Below, in pieces: positions 1 to 8,251 of a stretch of DNA of 64,000 bases. The stretch spans positions 4,588,001-4,652,000 of the forward strand of contig NZ_CP050145.1 of the NCBI RefSeq assembly GCF_016767715.1. The letters run 5' to 3'. The notes under the pieces are model-generated. The model made no database searches. It saw only the letters and a list, made by a program, of their open reading frames with translations, and was not told where the DNA came from. Source of the DNA: Mycobacteroides chelonae. GTDB taxonomy: Bacteria; Actinomycetota; Actinomycetes; Mycobacteriales; Mycobacteriaceae. The position numbers and the translations under genes were made by a program. Positions within the stretch are counted from its first letter, which is position 1. Every line of letters begins with the position of its first letter.

Positions 1-1
1 C

Positions 2-1402
2 ATCGGATTCATGGCAAGTGCTGCCCTGCTGCTGGCCATTGGCCAGCTGGCCAATGCTATTGGTGTGCGGGACAAGGGAGATGGGCACATGCAGGTGCTG
101 CAGCGCGCCTGGCTCACCCTGTTCCACGGCGATGCCGTGAACTACCGCGCGTTGGTCCTGAGCGTCTCGGCGGTGGTGTTGGCGATACTCCTGCGCCGTC
201 TGGTTCAACGCTATGGCCTGCCGCAGATTGACATGCTGCTGGTGCTCATCGTGACGGCGGTCATCGCGTACGCCTATGGCTGGTCGGTGCCGGACGGCAC
301 TGGACATACCGATGTGAAGATCTCCGGCAAGATCCCCGCCAGCCTTCCGGAATTCCACATCCCCGAGGTTCAGGTGAGCACCCTCGGTGAGCTTTCGCAT
401 GGCGCATTGGCCATTGCGTTCATCGGTCTGATCGAAGCGTTGTCGATTGCCAAGGCCATCGCACACCACACCGGACAGCAGATCGATTACAACCGTCAGA
501 TCCTCGCCGAGGGGCTGGCCAACCTCACCGGTGGCTTCTTCCAGAGCCTGCCCGGGTCGGGTTCGTTGTCCCGATCGGCCATCAACTACCAATCCGGTGC
601 GGCGACCAGGTTCTCCGGAATTGTCAGCGCCGCAACGGTGACCATCGCGCTACTGCTGTTCGCTCCGCTGCTCCGGTATATCCCGCAGGCGGCGCTGGCC
701 GGCCTGTTGTTGGTCACCGCGGTGCGGCTGGTCGACTTCCGGCGCCTCTCGTACGCGCTCAAGGCCTCGCGGTACGACGCCGGGCTGGTCATCATCACGG
801 CGCTGGTCGGTGTGGCCGTGAACCTGGACACCGCGGTGCTGATTGGTGTGGTGCTTTCGATCCTGCTGTTCGTACCGCGCGCGGCCAAGCTCAAGGCTGC
901 CGAACTCATCGTCACTGACGAGGGTGTGATCCGTGAGCGGACCCCCCAGGACAACCCCGCCGACGCCGCCAGCTCGGTTCGCGCGTCGTCCCCCGTCATC
1001 TACGACCTGGAGGGCGAGCTGTTCTTCGGCGCGGCACCCGAACTCGACCGCTATCTTGAGGCGCTACACGCACGGATCCGCGACGAAAATCTGAAGGTCG
1101 TGATCCTAAGGTTGAAGCGGGTACGCCATCCCGACGTGGTCTGCATCGAGCGCCTGGAGCACTTCATCCGGGAGCACCAAGAGCTGGGCGTCACCGTGTT
1201 GCTCGCCGGAGTGCGGCCGGATTCGCTCGCGCTGCTGCAGAACGTGGGCTTCACCGATTGGCTCCCCGCCGAGCAGGTGTTCCCGGAGGAAGACCGCGAA
1301 TTCTCGGCGACGCTGAAGGCCGTGCGATACGCGCAGACCCGGTTGGCCGAAACACCTTCGGCCCCGGCGGCACACCAGGAAAAGCTCTACTACCTGGTCT
1401 GA
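2..1402 (+). CDS. SulP-family anion transporter with STAS domain (5' end outside window)
   Basis: The reading frame is open to the left edge, so the N-terminus is missing and about 466 residues remain. The visible part has several hydrophobic segments and the SulP signature around GSLSRSAINYQSGAATR, followed by a C-terminal STAS domain (roughly from SPVIYDLEGELFFGA to LLAGVRPDSLALLQNVGF). SulP proteins move sulfate, bicarbonate or other anions across the inner membrane, and the STAS domain is regulatory. The substrate cannot be read from sequence. It converges on the TetR gene 4 bases downstream. Confidence 0.9.
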   Translation: MGFMASAALLLAIGQLANAIGVRDKGDGHMQVLQRAWLTLFHGDAVNYRALVLSVSAVVLAILLRRLVQRYGLPQIDMLLVLIVTAVIAYAYGWSVPDGTGHTDVKISGKIPASLPEFHIPEVQVSTLGELSHGALAIAFIGLIEALSIAKAIAHHTGQQIDYNRQILAEGLANLTGGFFQSLPGSGSLSRSAINYQSGAATRFSGIVSAATVTIALLLFAPLLRYIPQAALAGLLLVTAVRLVDFRRLSYALKASRYDAGLVIITALVGVAVNLDTAVLIGVVLSILLFVPRAAKLKAAELIVTDEGVIRERTPQDNPADAASSVRASSPVIYDLEGELFFGAAPELDRYLEALHARIRDENLKVVILRLKRVRHPDVVCIERLEHFIREHQELGVTVLLAGVRPDSLALLQNVGFTDWLPAEQVFPEEDREFSATLKAVRYAQTRLAETPSAPAAHQEKLYYLV

Positions 1403-1406
1403 AAAC

Positions 1407-2024
1407 TTAGGCGCGCTTGGCCACGGGCTCATCGCGCGGACGACCACGCAGGCCGCGCCAACCGAGGTTGAGCAGCGTGTCCTTAGCGCTTTCGACCTTG
1501 ATATCGCCGGTCGCCACCCGGGAGGCGACAGCCTCACCACCGCCGACGAGGGCCACGGCCATCGCGTCGTAGTCGGTATCGGGATCAATTTCCGGTGAAG
1601 CGGCCTTGATCAGCCGCGCCACCAGTTCGATGATGCGGTCGCGCCCCTCGCGTACTTGCTTGGCGAACAGCTGCGTACTGGTGGCCTGTCCGTAGATCAC
1701 GATCCACGAGGCCCGGTGCGTGTCGACGTAGTTGAGAAACGATACGACGGTGGTGCTCAACACGTCTCGTGGCGATTTCGTGAGGTCGATATCGCCACGC
1801 ACCGCCTCCACGAACCTGCCGAGTTCGCGCCGTAGGCAGGCGACAAAGAGGTCTTCCTTGGAGCCGTAGTACAAATAGAGCATCGGCTTGGAAATCTTGG
1901 CCGCTGCGGCGATGGCATCCATCGAGGTGTCCCGGAAGCCGTTGAGCGCGAACTCCTGCACGGCGGCATCCAGCATCTGCTGCTCCCGAACCGCACGGGG
2001 CAGCCGCTTGGTACCACCGGCCAT
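1407..2024 (-). CDS. TetR/AcrR-family transcriptional regulator (Rv0238-like)
   Basis: 205 residues. The N-terminal helix-turn-helix spans about residues 12-58 (EQQMLDAAVQEFALNGFRDT, then SMDAIAAAAKISKPMLYLYY), typical of TetR. The remainder is the helical ligand-binding and dimer domain. The opening MAGGTKRLPRAVREQQMLDA is as I remember M. tuberculosis Rv0238, which lies beside lpqI; here lpqI is about 9 kb away, so insertions separate them. A perfect inverted repeat sits 33 bases upstream of the start, consistent with autoregulation. Ligand unknown. Confidence 0.9.
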   Translation of the reverse strand: MAGGTKRLPRAVREQQMLDAAVQEFALNGFRDTSMDAIAAAAKISKPMLYLYYGSKEDLFVACLRRELGRFVEAVRGDIDLTKSPRDVLSTTVVSFLNYVDTHRASWIVIYGQATSTQLFAKQVREGRDRIIELVARLIKAASPEIDPDTDYDAMAVALVGGGEAVASRVATGDIKVESAKDTLLNLGWRGLRGRPRDEPVAKRA

Positions 2025-2056
2025 GGATGCCTCCGAGGTTGGGTCGTCAACGCGAA

Positions 2057-2072
2057 CTTACTCCAGAGTAAG
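2057..2072. promoter_or_regulatory. Palindromic operator candidate upstream of the TetR gene
   Basis: CTTACTCCAGAGTAAG is a perfect inverted repeat (7-base arms, 2-base spacer). It lies 33 bases upstream of the tetR ATG in the 165-base gap between tetR (leftward) and the TerC gene (rightward). TTACT..AGTAA arms are typical of TetR-family operators. Autorepression is inferred. Confidence 0.6.
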
Positions 2073-2189
2073 CTACTGAGCGGTTCGACTATTGCACACA
2101 CCCCACAACTGCGGGTCCAAAGAGAGTTTATCTGCCCGACTCGGGGGCGGCGCGCAAACGTCACCCACCCGATACCCCCACCCCGTACC

Positions 2190-3086
2190 ATGCGCGGCGT
2201 GGACTTCACCCTTGCGCTGACCCCCGACCTGGTGGCCGTCTTCCTGACCCTGTTCGTGCTGGAGGTGGTCCTGGGCATCGACAACGTCATCTTCATCTCC
2301 ATCCTGGCCAGCAAGCTGCCCAGCGGCCAGCAGGCCCGGGCCCGCAATCTGGGGCTGACCCTGGCAATGGTGATGCGCGTGGGGTTGGTGTTCCTGGCCG
2401 GCTGGATCATCACTCTCAAAGAGGACGTTCTCGAACTGTTCGGACAGGGTTTCTCGATCAAGGACTTCATCCTCATCGCCGGTGGGCTATTCCTGGTCTA
2501 CAAGGCTGTCCACGAAATACATCTCAAACTCGAAGGCACCGGCGAAGAGAGTGGAACATCCACGAGTGCAGCGACATTCAAGTCCGTGCTGGTGCAGATC
2601 CTGCTACTGGACCTGGTGTTCTCACTCGACTCGGTGATCACCGCGGTGGGCATGACCAGCAACATGATCATCATCGTCACCGTGGTGGTGCTGTCCTTCG
2701 CGATCATGCTCTTCGCATCGCGGTTCGTCTTCGCCTTCGTCAACCGCCATCCCACCGTCAAGATGCTCGCACTGTCCTTCCTGCTGCTCATCGGGGTGTT
2801 CCTCATCGCCGACGGATTCGGCATAAAGATCGACAAGGCGATGATCTACGGTCCGATGGCGTTCGCCATCCTGGTCGAGGCCCTCAACCTGATGGCCGCC
2901 GCACGTAAGGCGAAGCAGGACAACATGACTCAGCGGCCCGTTGCCCTACGTCCCAGCTATCCCGATGTGGACGAGTCCGTGGCGATCGCCGCGGCCACCT
3001 CGGCGAGTCCGGACGCAGGTTCGGTAGGACTATCCCGAAAGCCCGTGGCAGGCGGGGGCGGCGATGCCCCGGCCGGACTCGGCTAA
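2190..3086 (+). CDS. TerC-family integral membrane protein
   Basis: 298 residues with about seven membrane segments. The paired acidic motifs of the TerC family are present: VLEVVLGIDNVIFISI near residue 20 and LLDLVFSLDSVITAVG in the second half. TerC proteins are linked to metal export or metal loading of secreted enzymes (manganese or tellurite phenotypes); the substrate here is not deducible. The last about 70 residues are a non-conserved polar and glycine-rich tail. A GTG four codons downstream of the ATG is an alternative start. The stop overlaps the convergent P450 stop by 4 bases. Confidence 0.88.
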   Translation: MRGVDFTLALTPDLVAVFLTLFVLEVVLGIDNVIFISILASKLPSGQQARARNLGLTLAMVMRVGLVFLAGWIITLKEDVLELFGQGFSIKDFILIAGGLFLVYKAVHEIHLKLEGTGEESGTSTSAATFKSVLVQILLLDLVFSLDSVITAVGMTSNMIIIVTVVVLSFAIMLFASRFVFAFVNRHPTVKMLALSFLLLIGVFLIADGFGIKIDKAMIYGPMAFAILVEALNLMAAARKAKQDNMTQRPVALRPSYPDVDESVAIAAATSASPDAGSVGLSRKPVAGGGGDAPAGLG

Positions 3087-4378
3087 CGTGCCACGAGCCG
3101 AACCCGCAGCTCCTCCAGGCCACGTAATGAGCTGTTGGTAGTCCACCTCGGCGTGCCCTCGATTTCGACGCATTGCACTCGGTTGACTAGTTCTCGCAGC
3201 ACCGCTTTCCCTTCCATGCGGGCCAGCCCTGCTCCCAGACACAGATGTACACCCGACCCGAACGCCACGTGCTGGGTCACTGGCCGAGTCGCGAGAAAGC
3301 GATCCGGGTCATCGAACTCGCGCGGATCACGGTTGGCCGCACCCCACAACAACGCCACCCGGGCACCTGCCGGGATCACCGCGTCCCCGACGGGGTAATC
3401 CTGCGCCGCAGTGCGATAGAAGTTCTGAATCGGCGAGGAATAGCGCAGCTGCTCCTCGACCGCGCCGGCAAGCAGCCGCGGATCGGACCTGATGAGCTCG
3501 AACTGGTCCGGGTTTTCCGACATCGTCAAGAACATGGTGCTCAGCAGGTTGGTCGTGGTCTCGTTGCCTGCCAGCAAGAGCAACAGCGCGAAGTAGAAAA
3601 GCTCGTCGTGGCTGATCTGCCCCTCACCGGCATCCGCGACGAGCTTGCCCAGCACGGTGTCCGCTCCCAACAGGTTTCCCTTACCGAGTTGGGTCATGAA
3701 GTAGTCATGCAGATGCCGAACACCGTTGAGAGTTCCCGGAACCTGCCGCAAGCCCTTGGGGCTGAACTCGACATTGGCCACTCGCACCGATTCGTTGGAC
3801 CAGTGCCGGAAAAACGCCTCATCTTCGGGCGGAATGCCGAGAATGTGCGCGATCATCCTCATGGGTAATGGAACTGCCAGGTGCTCAACGACATCCGAGC
3901 CGGGGTCGTCCAGCAGGCCCGTCACCAACTCGGCGGCCATTCGGTCTACCGTCGGCGCCCATCCCTCCAGAGCTCCACGGGTGAACCCGGGCAGCGCCTT
4001 ACGGCGAAGTTCGGTGTGCCGCGGCCGGTCCATGTTCAGCAGCACCGGAACTTCGAACCGTGCCCGTACGACACCGTCGCGGTTGGACAACAGTGCGTCG
4101 TTGCGCGCCGCCGCGCGCACATCCTCATAGCGACACAGGATGAAGGCGTTGCGTTTTCGGTTGTAATGCACCCGCGTACCCGCCAGCAGTGTGCGATATC
4201 CCGGGTATGGATTGGCGGCTGTCTCCGGATCCATCGGATCGAAAACAGTCTCCTGCACTCCCGGAAACCGGCGACCGGACACCTTGGCCCGCATTTCGGT
4301 GGCCGCGTTGGTGATCAGTGACCGAACAACGGGTTTGGTGGTGGTGTAGACGAGACGTGCGTCGTGCTTCAGGGTCAT
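3083..4378 (-). CDS. Cytochrome P450 monooxygenase
   Basis: 431 residues, full length for a soluble bacterial P450. Oxygen-binding I-helix motif AGNETT at residues 270-275, ExxR as EEQLR near 308-312, and the heme loop VAFGSGVHLCLG with Cys380 as the iron ligand. All catalytic signatures are intact. It is divergent from a MerR-type gene with 85 bases between them holding repeated dyad sites, so MerR control is likely. No ferredoxin or reductase gene lies beside it. Substrate unknown. Confidence 0.92.
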   Translation of the reverse strand: MTLKHDARLVYTTTKPVVRSLITNAATEMRAKVSGRRFPGVQETVFDPMDPETAANPYPGYRTLLAGTRVHYNRKRNAFILCRYEDVRAAARNDALLSNRDGVVRARFEVPVLLNMDRPRHTELRRKALPGFTRGALEGWAPTVDRMAAELVTGLLDDPGSDVVEHLAVPLPMRMIAHILGIPPEDEAFFRHWSNESVRVANVEFSPKGLRQVPGTLNGVRHLHDYFMTQLGKGNLLGADTVLGKLVADAGEGQISHDELFYFALLLLLAGNETTTNLLSTMFLTMSENPDQFELIRSDPRLLAGAVEEQLRYSSPIQNFYRTAAQDYPVGDAVIPAGARVALLWGAANRDPREFDDPDRFLATRPVTQHVAFGSGVHLCLGAGLARMEGKAVLRELVNRVQCVEIEGTPRWTTNSSLRGLEELRVRLVAR

Positions 4379-4414
4379 TTCAAGTGAATCCTCTCCGTTG
4401 ACGTTCCGCGTATA

Positions 4415-4440
4415 AACGTAACGGAAATGTCCGTAACGGA
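4415..4440. promoter_or_regulatory. Repeated dyad sites in the P450/MerR divergent promoter
   Basis: Two copies of CGTAACGGA end at 4425 and 4440, 15 bases apart. The second sits in the perfect dyad TCCGTAACGGA (4430-4440); the first, AACGTAACGGA, is a partial dyad. They lie 24 bases before the MerR-type ATG and 37 bases before the P450 ATG. This is a plausible binding region for the adjacent MerR protein; binding is inferred. Confidence 0.5.
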
Positions 4441-4463
4441 CAATGGGGTAATCTTTAGGCCTG

Positions 4464-5204
4464 ATGGACCTGACTATCGATCAGCTGGCGCAGCGCGTGG
4501 CCATGACGGCGCGCAACATCCGCGAGTGGCAGACACTCGGGCTGGTACCCCCGCCCGAGAAGCGAGGACGCGTCGGCATCTACTCCGACGACCATGTCGC
4601 GATCATCAATCACGTCAAGAACTTGAAATCCCAGGGGTTTCCGCTGGATGTCATTCGCCGGGTCATCGACTCAGGCGGTGGCTCCGAGGACAGCGTCCGC
4701 AAGATGGTGATCGAAGCCCTCAGCCCATTCGCCACCGGAGAGCCGCTGGTGATGCCGCGCGCCGAGCTCACCAGACGCGTCGGCACCGGCGCCGATGTGG
4801 CACTGGCCGAGCTGGGGCTGGTGTCCGATGTCGATGCGAAAACGATCTCGGTACGCGACGGCGAAACCCTCGATGCAATCGAACTGCTGATTGCCGCGGG
4901 CATGTCGATGTCCCGCATCACCGAGACCCTGCGCGAAGTGGACCGGCTGCAACATCAGATCGCGCAGCTGTTGCTGGGCGCCTACGTGGCCGACGTCTGG
5001 CAGCCCTTCGTCGAGTCCGGTTATGCGTCCGAGGACTGGGGCAAGATCGCCGAAAATGCTTCGAAGGCAAAACAATTGACTGTCACGCTGGCATCGCGAC
5101 TGTTGGCGCGGGCCCTCGATGACACCGTCGACCCGATCCTGTTGCAACAGGCCGACGAGGCCGAGGCCGTGCTGGAACGCAACCGCCCGGCCTCATCGGC
5201 CTAG
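4464..5204 (+). CDS. MerR-family transcriptional regulator
   Basis: 246 residues. The N-terminus is a MerR winged helix-turn-helix: TIDQLAQRVAMTARNIREWQ, then TLGLVPPPEKRGRVGIYSDD, with the arginine/tyrosine pattern of the family. The long C-terminal region lacks the cysteine cluster of metal-sensing MerR proteins and looks like a helical effector or dimer domain, so metal sensing is unlikely. It is divergent from the P450 gene, which it probably controls together with itself. The inducer is unknown. Confidence 0.85.
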   Translation: MDLTIDQLAQRVAMTARNIREWQTLGLVPPPEKRGRVGIYSDDHVAIINHVKNLKSQGFPLDVIRRVIDSGGGSEDSVRKMVIEALSPFATGEPLVMPRAELTRRVGTGADVALAELGLVSDVDAKTISVRDGETLDAIELLIAAGMSMSRITETLREVDRLQHQIAQLLLGAYVADVWQPFVESGYASEDWGKIAENASKAKQLTVTLASRLLARALDDTVDPILLQQADEAEAVLERNRPASSA

Positions 5205-5206
5205 TC

Positions 5207-5569
5207 TCAGTCGACCTCGCCGCAACCCCGGTCCAGGCCGCGAACCTCGATGGGGCACCACACCGCACGGGATACCTCGGCGGCCCACTGCTGGGCGTCG
5301 GCCAGGGTCGGCACCTCGATGATGCTGAAGCCGCCGAGTTGTTCCTTGGTCTCGGTGTACGGCCCGTCGGTCGTGGTATGCCCAGAGGCGTTGGCACTCA
5401 CCATGGTCGCGGTAGCGGCCGGCTGCAGACCAGCCGCGAAGAGCCACACCCCCGCCTCCTGCATGCGGCGGGTAACAGCCTGTACATCGGCACCGATGGT
5501 TTCCAAGGCGGCATCGTCGGGCTGCACCGCATCAGGTGGATAAACAATCGAGAGCAGATAGCGGCTCAT
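5207..5569 (-). CDS. YCII/DGPF-domain protein (copy 1)
   Basis: 120 residues from MSRYLLSIVYPP. The start was chosen because GAGGAGG sits just upstream; a longer in-frame extension runs into the upstream gene. The DGPF signature appears as DGPYTETKEQLGGF. This small ferredoxin-like-fold family is commonly encoded beside ECF42 sigma factors; its biochemical role is not settled. Its ATG follows the stop of the second copy after one base, so the two are co-translated. An ECF42-type sigma gene lies about 6.5 kb away at 12083-13309. Confidence 0.85.
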   Translation of the reverse strand: MSRYLLSIVYPPDAVQPDDAALETIGADVQAVTRRMQEAGVWLFAAGLQPAATATMVSANASGHTTTDGPYTETKEQLGGFSIIEVPTLADAQQWAAEVSRAVWCPIEVRGLDRGCGEVD

Positions 5570-5570
5570 G

Positions 5571-5927
5571 TCAGGCCTCCTCGTCCTGGAAGGGGCGCAC
5601 CTCGACGGGCTCCTCACATGCCGCCGACCCCTCGGCGGCCCACTTCAACGCCGCATCGAGGTCAGGCGCGTTGATGATCCAGAAACCACCGAGGTGTTCC
5701 TTGGTCTCCAGGTAAGGGCCGTCCGTGGTGGTGACCTTTCCGTCCACACTGCGGACGACGGTCGCATCCGATGGTTCGGTCAGACCGTTCGCGAACACCC
5801 AGACGCCAGCCTCTTTCATTCTCTCGTTGAGCGCGCCGGTCTGGGCGTACAGCCGCTGCACATCCTCATCACTCCAGTCGGCCGCGTTCTCCGCGTAACT
5901 GTGGACCGAGAGTAAGTACTGCTTCAT
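5571..5927 (-). CDS. YCII/DGPF-domain protein (copy 2)
   Basis: 118 residues from MKQYLLSVHSYAENAADWSD, with AAAGGA upstream as ribosome-binding site. Signature DGPYLETKEHLGGFWII. It is clearly a paralogue of the downstream copy: both share MQEAGVW/MKEAGVW, a G-K/H-TTTDGPY stretch and a C-terminal CPIEVR/EPVEVR block. First gene of a two-gene operon. Likely a functional partner of an ECF42-type sigma factor by family association; direct evidence is lacking. Confidence 0.85.
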   Translation of the reverse strand: MKQYLLSVHSYAENAADWSDEDVQRLYAQTGALNERMKEAGVWVFANGLTEPSDATVVRSVDGKVTTTDGPYLETKEHLGGFWIINAPDLDAALKWAAEGSAACEEPVEVRPFQDEEA

Positions 5928-6071
5928 GGTCGTCCTTTCTATCCGCTTCTGGCGATGGGGACGCCCGGTCGGCTTCCCTTCAACCTCACTACGAATAGAC
6001 CTGCCCGAAATCGACACCTCATCGCGTAAGTCAGAAAGAAATTGCGGAGGATCTCACTGCGGGCAGCCGAA

Positions 6072-7922
6072 CTACGAGCCGTGCGTCCCGAGCTTGTTGT
6101 CCAGGTACTCCTGGCGGCAGGCTCGGCGCGCGATCTTTCCACTGCTCGTGCGCGGGATCGCGCCGGCCTGAACCAGCTGCACATCGGCGATGGGCAGGGC
6201 GTGCCGACGAGAGACAGCGGCCCGGATCGCCTCGACGATGGGACCCGGTTCCGCCCGCCCGGCTCCCGCGGCACGTTCGGCGACGATGACCAATCTCTCT
6301 CCGGCACCTTCACCCGCCTCGACGCCCATGGGCAGTTCGTTGGTGGGCACCGAGAAGGCCGCCACGAATCCACGCCGCACCACCGGAGAGGCGTCCTCGA
6401 CGGTGGCCTCGATGTCGTGCGGGTAGTGGTTGCGGCCGTCGACGATCACCAAATCCTTGACCCGGCCGGTGATGTACAGCTCACCCTCGAGATAGACGCC
6501 GAGATCGCCCGTGCGGAACCAGGCAGCGGCCGGTTCGGCGCCGGTGGCATGGCTGCCCTCACCCAGCCGCGCCCGCAGCGTGTTGCGGAAAGAGAAGTCC
6601 GTCTCCTCCGGACGGCCCCAGTATCCACGCCCAATGTTGTTGCCGTGCAACCAGATCTCGCCCACCTGTCCGTCGGGCAGCTCCGCCCCGGCAGTCGGGT
6701 CGACAATCACCGCCCACTGACTGCGGGCGATCTGACCACAGGACACCTGCGGCACCGCCTTCTCATGGGCGGCGTCCACCCGTACCGCATATCCGGCACC
6801 CAGCTGTTCGCGATCCACATAGATGACGGACGGCTCCGCTTCGGGCGCGATCGAGGAGACGAACAGCGTCGCCTCGGCCATACCGTAAGACGGCTTGATG
6901 GCGTTGGCCGGTAATCCGTGGGGACCGAAGGCCTCATTGAACTTGCGGATCGACGCGATGCTGACCGGCTCGGAACCATTGATCAGCCCCGCCACCTTGC
7001 TCAGATCCAGGGCTTCGCCATCCTTCGGCAGGCCTCGCTCGGCGGCCAGCTCGAAGGCGAAGTTGGGGGCGGCGCCAAAGGTGCGGCCCACGTGAGACGC
7101 GTCCGCGAGTTCCTTGATCCAGCGGCCGGGCCGCCGCACGAACGACATCGGTGACATGAGCGTCATCCGGCCCCCACACAGCGGGAACATGAGCATGAGC
7201 AGGCCCATATCGTGGTAGAGCGGCAGCCAGCTCGCCCCGCGGACATCCACATCCAGACCAACGGAAATGACCATCTGCAGCACGTTGGTCATCACCGCAC
7301 GATGGGTGATCTCGACACCGGCGGGCACTCGCGTCGATCCCGATGTGTACTGCAAATAGGCGATGTCATCGGTATCCGGCGTCACCCTCACATACGTCGC
7401 ACCCACCGAGTCGGGCACGCCGTCGACGGCCAGGACTCGAGGCCGACGCTCGCGCGGCAGCCTCCGGACGAAACCGCTGACGGATTCGGCGGCCGCCTCG
7501 TTGGTGAGCACCACCGTCGGTTGGGCATCGGTCAGCACCGCATCGAGCCGCTCGGCATGACCCGGCAGTTCCGGAGCGAAAAGGGGCACCGCGATGGTGC
7601 CGGCCTCGATGGCGGCGAAGAAGCCGATGACGTAATCGAGGCCCTGCGGCGCCAAGATCGCGACCCGATCCCCGGGCGTGGTCACCTGCTGAAGCCTCGC
7701 CGCGACCGCACGCGAACGCGCCCGCAGTTGGGGCCAGTTCAGATCGGACGGAGCGCCCTCCGGGTCGCTGCTGAAATCGACATAGCGGTAGGCAAAAGTG
7801 TCGTGCTCGCCATCGACGGCGCACTCCAAATAATGGTTGACGGTGTAGCCATCCGGTAAGGAGATCGCGCCCGTCTCGTCCAGGTACTCCTCGACACGTA
7901 ACCCTGACACCAGCGCACTCAT
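6072..7922 (-). CDS. Fatty-acyl-AMP ligase (FAAL, FadD32-like)
   Basis: 616 residues from MSALVSGLRVEEYLDETGAI; a 22-codon longer frame exists but its extra residues look non-coding. Adenylation motifs: YLQYTSGSTRVPAGVEITH (P-loop type A3), PSYGMAEATLFVSS, WFRTGDLG and the C-terminal TSSGKIARR lysine. The segment between WLPLYHDMGL and FGAAPNFAFE resembles the long-chain fatty-acyl-AMP ligases that load polyketide synthases. FadD32 itself sits next to pks13, which is absent here, so this is another FAAL. It is divergent from two P450 genes, suggesting a lipid-modifying group. No polyketide synthase is in the window. Confidence 0.88.
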   Translation of the reverse strand: MSALVSGLRVEEYLDETGAISLPDGYTVNHYLECAVDGEHDTFAYRYVDFSSDPEGAPSDLNWPQLRARSRAVAARLQQVTTPGDRVAILAPQGLDYVIGFFAAIEAGTIAVPLFAPELPGHAERLDAVLTDAQPTVVLTNEAAAESVSGFVRRLPRERRPRVLAVDGVPDSVGATYVRVTPDTDDIAYLQYTSGSTRVPAGVEITHRAVMTNVLQMVISVGLDVDVRGASWLPLYHDMGLLMLMFPLCGGRMTLMSPMSFVRRPGRWIKELADASHVGRTFGAAPNFAFELAAERGLPKDGEALDLSKVAGLINGSEPVSIASIRKFNEAFGPHGLPANAIKPSYGMAEATLFVSSIAPEAEPSVIYVDREQLGAGYAVRVDAAHEKAVPQVSCGQIARSQWAVIVDPTAGAELPDGQVGEIWLHGNNIGRGYWGRPEETDFSFRNTLRARLGEGSHATGAEPAAAWFRTGDLGVYLEGELYITGRVKDLVIVDGRNHYPHDIEATVEDASPVVRRGFVAAFSVPTNELPMGVEAGEGAGERLVIVAERAAGAGRAEPGPIVEAIRAAVSRRHALPIADVQLVQAGAIPRTSSGKIARRACRQEYLDNKLGTHGS

Positions 7923-8251
7923 CGCAACCTCCGCGTAGCCGTAACTACGACAGCCGGACAACAACAAGCAGCAACGAATAGCCATCACGCTTTGCTACGG
8001 TCCCGACCGAACGTAGATGGTACGTGACGTACCAGTAGCAAACGGTACTCGAAGTCCCAATAAGACGCCGCGTCTAAAAAGGCCTGGAGGGACATTGTTC
8101 ACTGTGTGCTTTGACACCCCCGAGTAGCGATGTGACGGGTGCGACCGCGCCGGGCCGAACCTGCGCTGGTACCCGACCCTTTTCGGGCATTCCCTTCCCG
8201 GCCGGTCACTATTAGACTCGTGACAAATAGCATCCAGCGTCGGAGGCGAAT
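7923..8251. other. Intergenic region between FAAL and P450 genes (329 bases)
   Basis: No convincing gene. It is the divergent promoter region for the acyl-AMP ligase (leftward) and the P450 pair (rightward). It holds a perfect 17-base palindrome at 8018-8034, a further GGTAC half-site near 8044, and a looser inverted repeat GTCAC..GTGAC at 8205-8224 just before the P450 ribosome-binding site. Confidence 0.6.
8018..8034. promoter_or_regulatory. Perfect 17-base palindrome, operator candidate
   Basis: TGGTACGTGACGTACCA has 8-base arms around a single central base with no mismatch. It is 96 bases upstream of the FAAL start and 218 bases upstream of the first P450. The shape fits a homodimeric repressor of TetR or GntR type. 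The cognate regulator is not adjacent; the nearest regulators in the window are the MerR and TetR genes at 4.5 and 1.4 kb. Confidence 0.55.

Noticed and set aside
6072..7922. Naming the ligase FadD32
   Set aside because: FadD32 belongs with pks13 and accD4; none is adjacent, so only the FAAL family is claimed.
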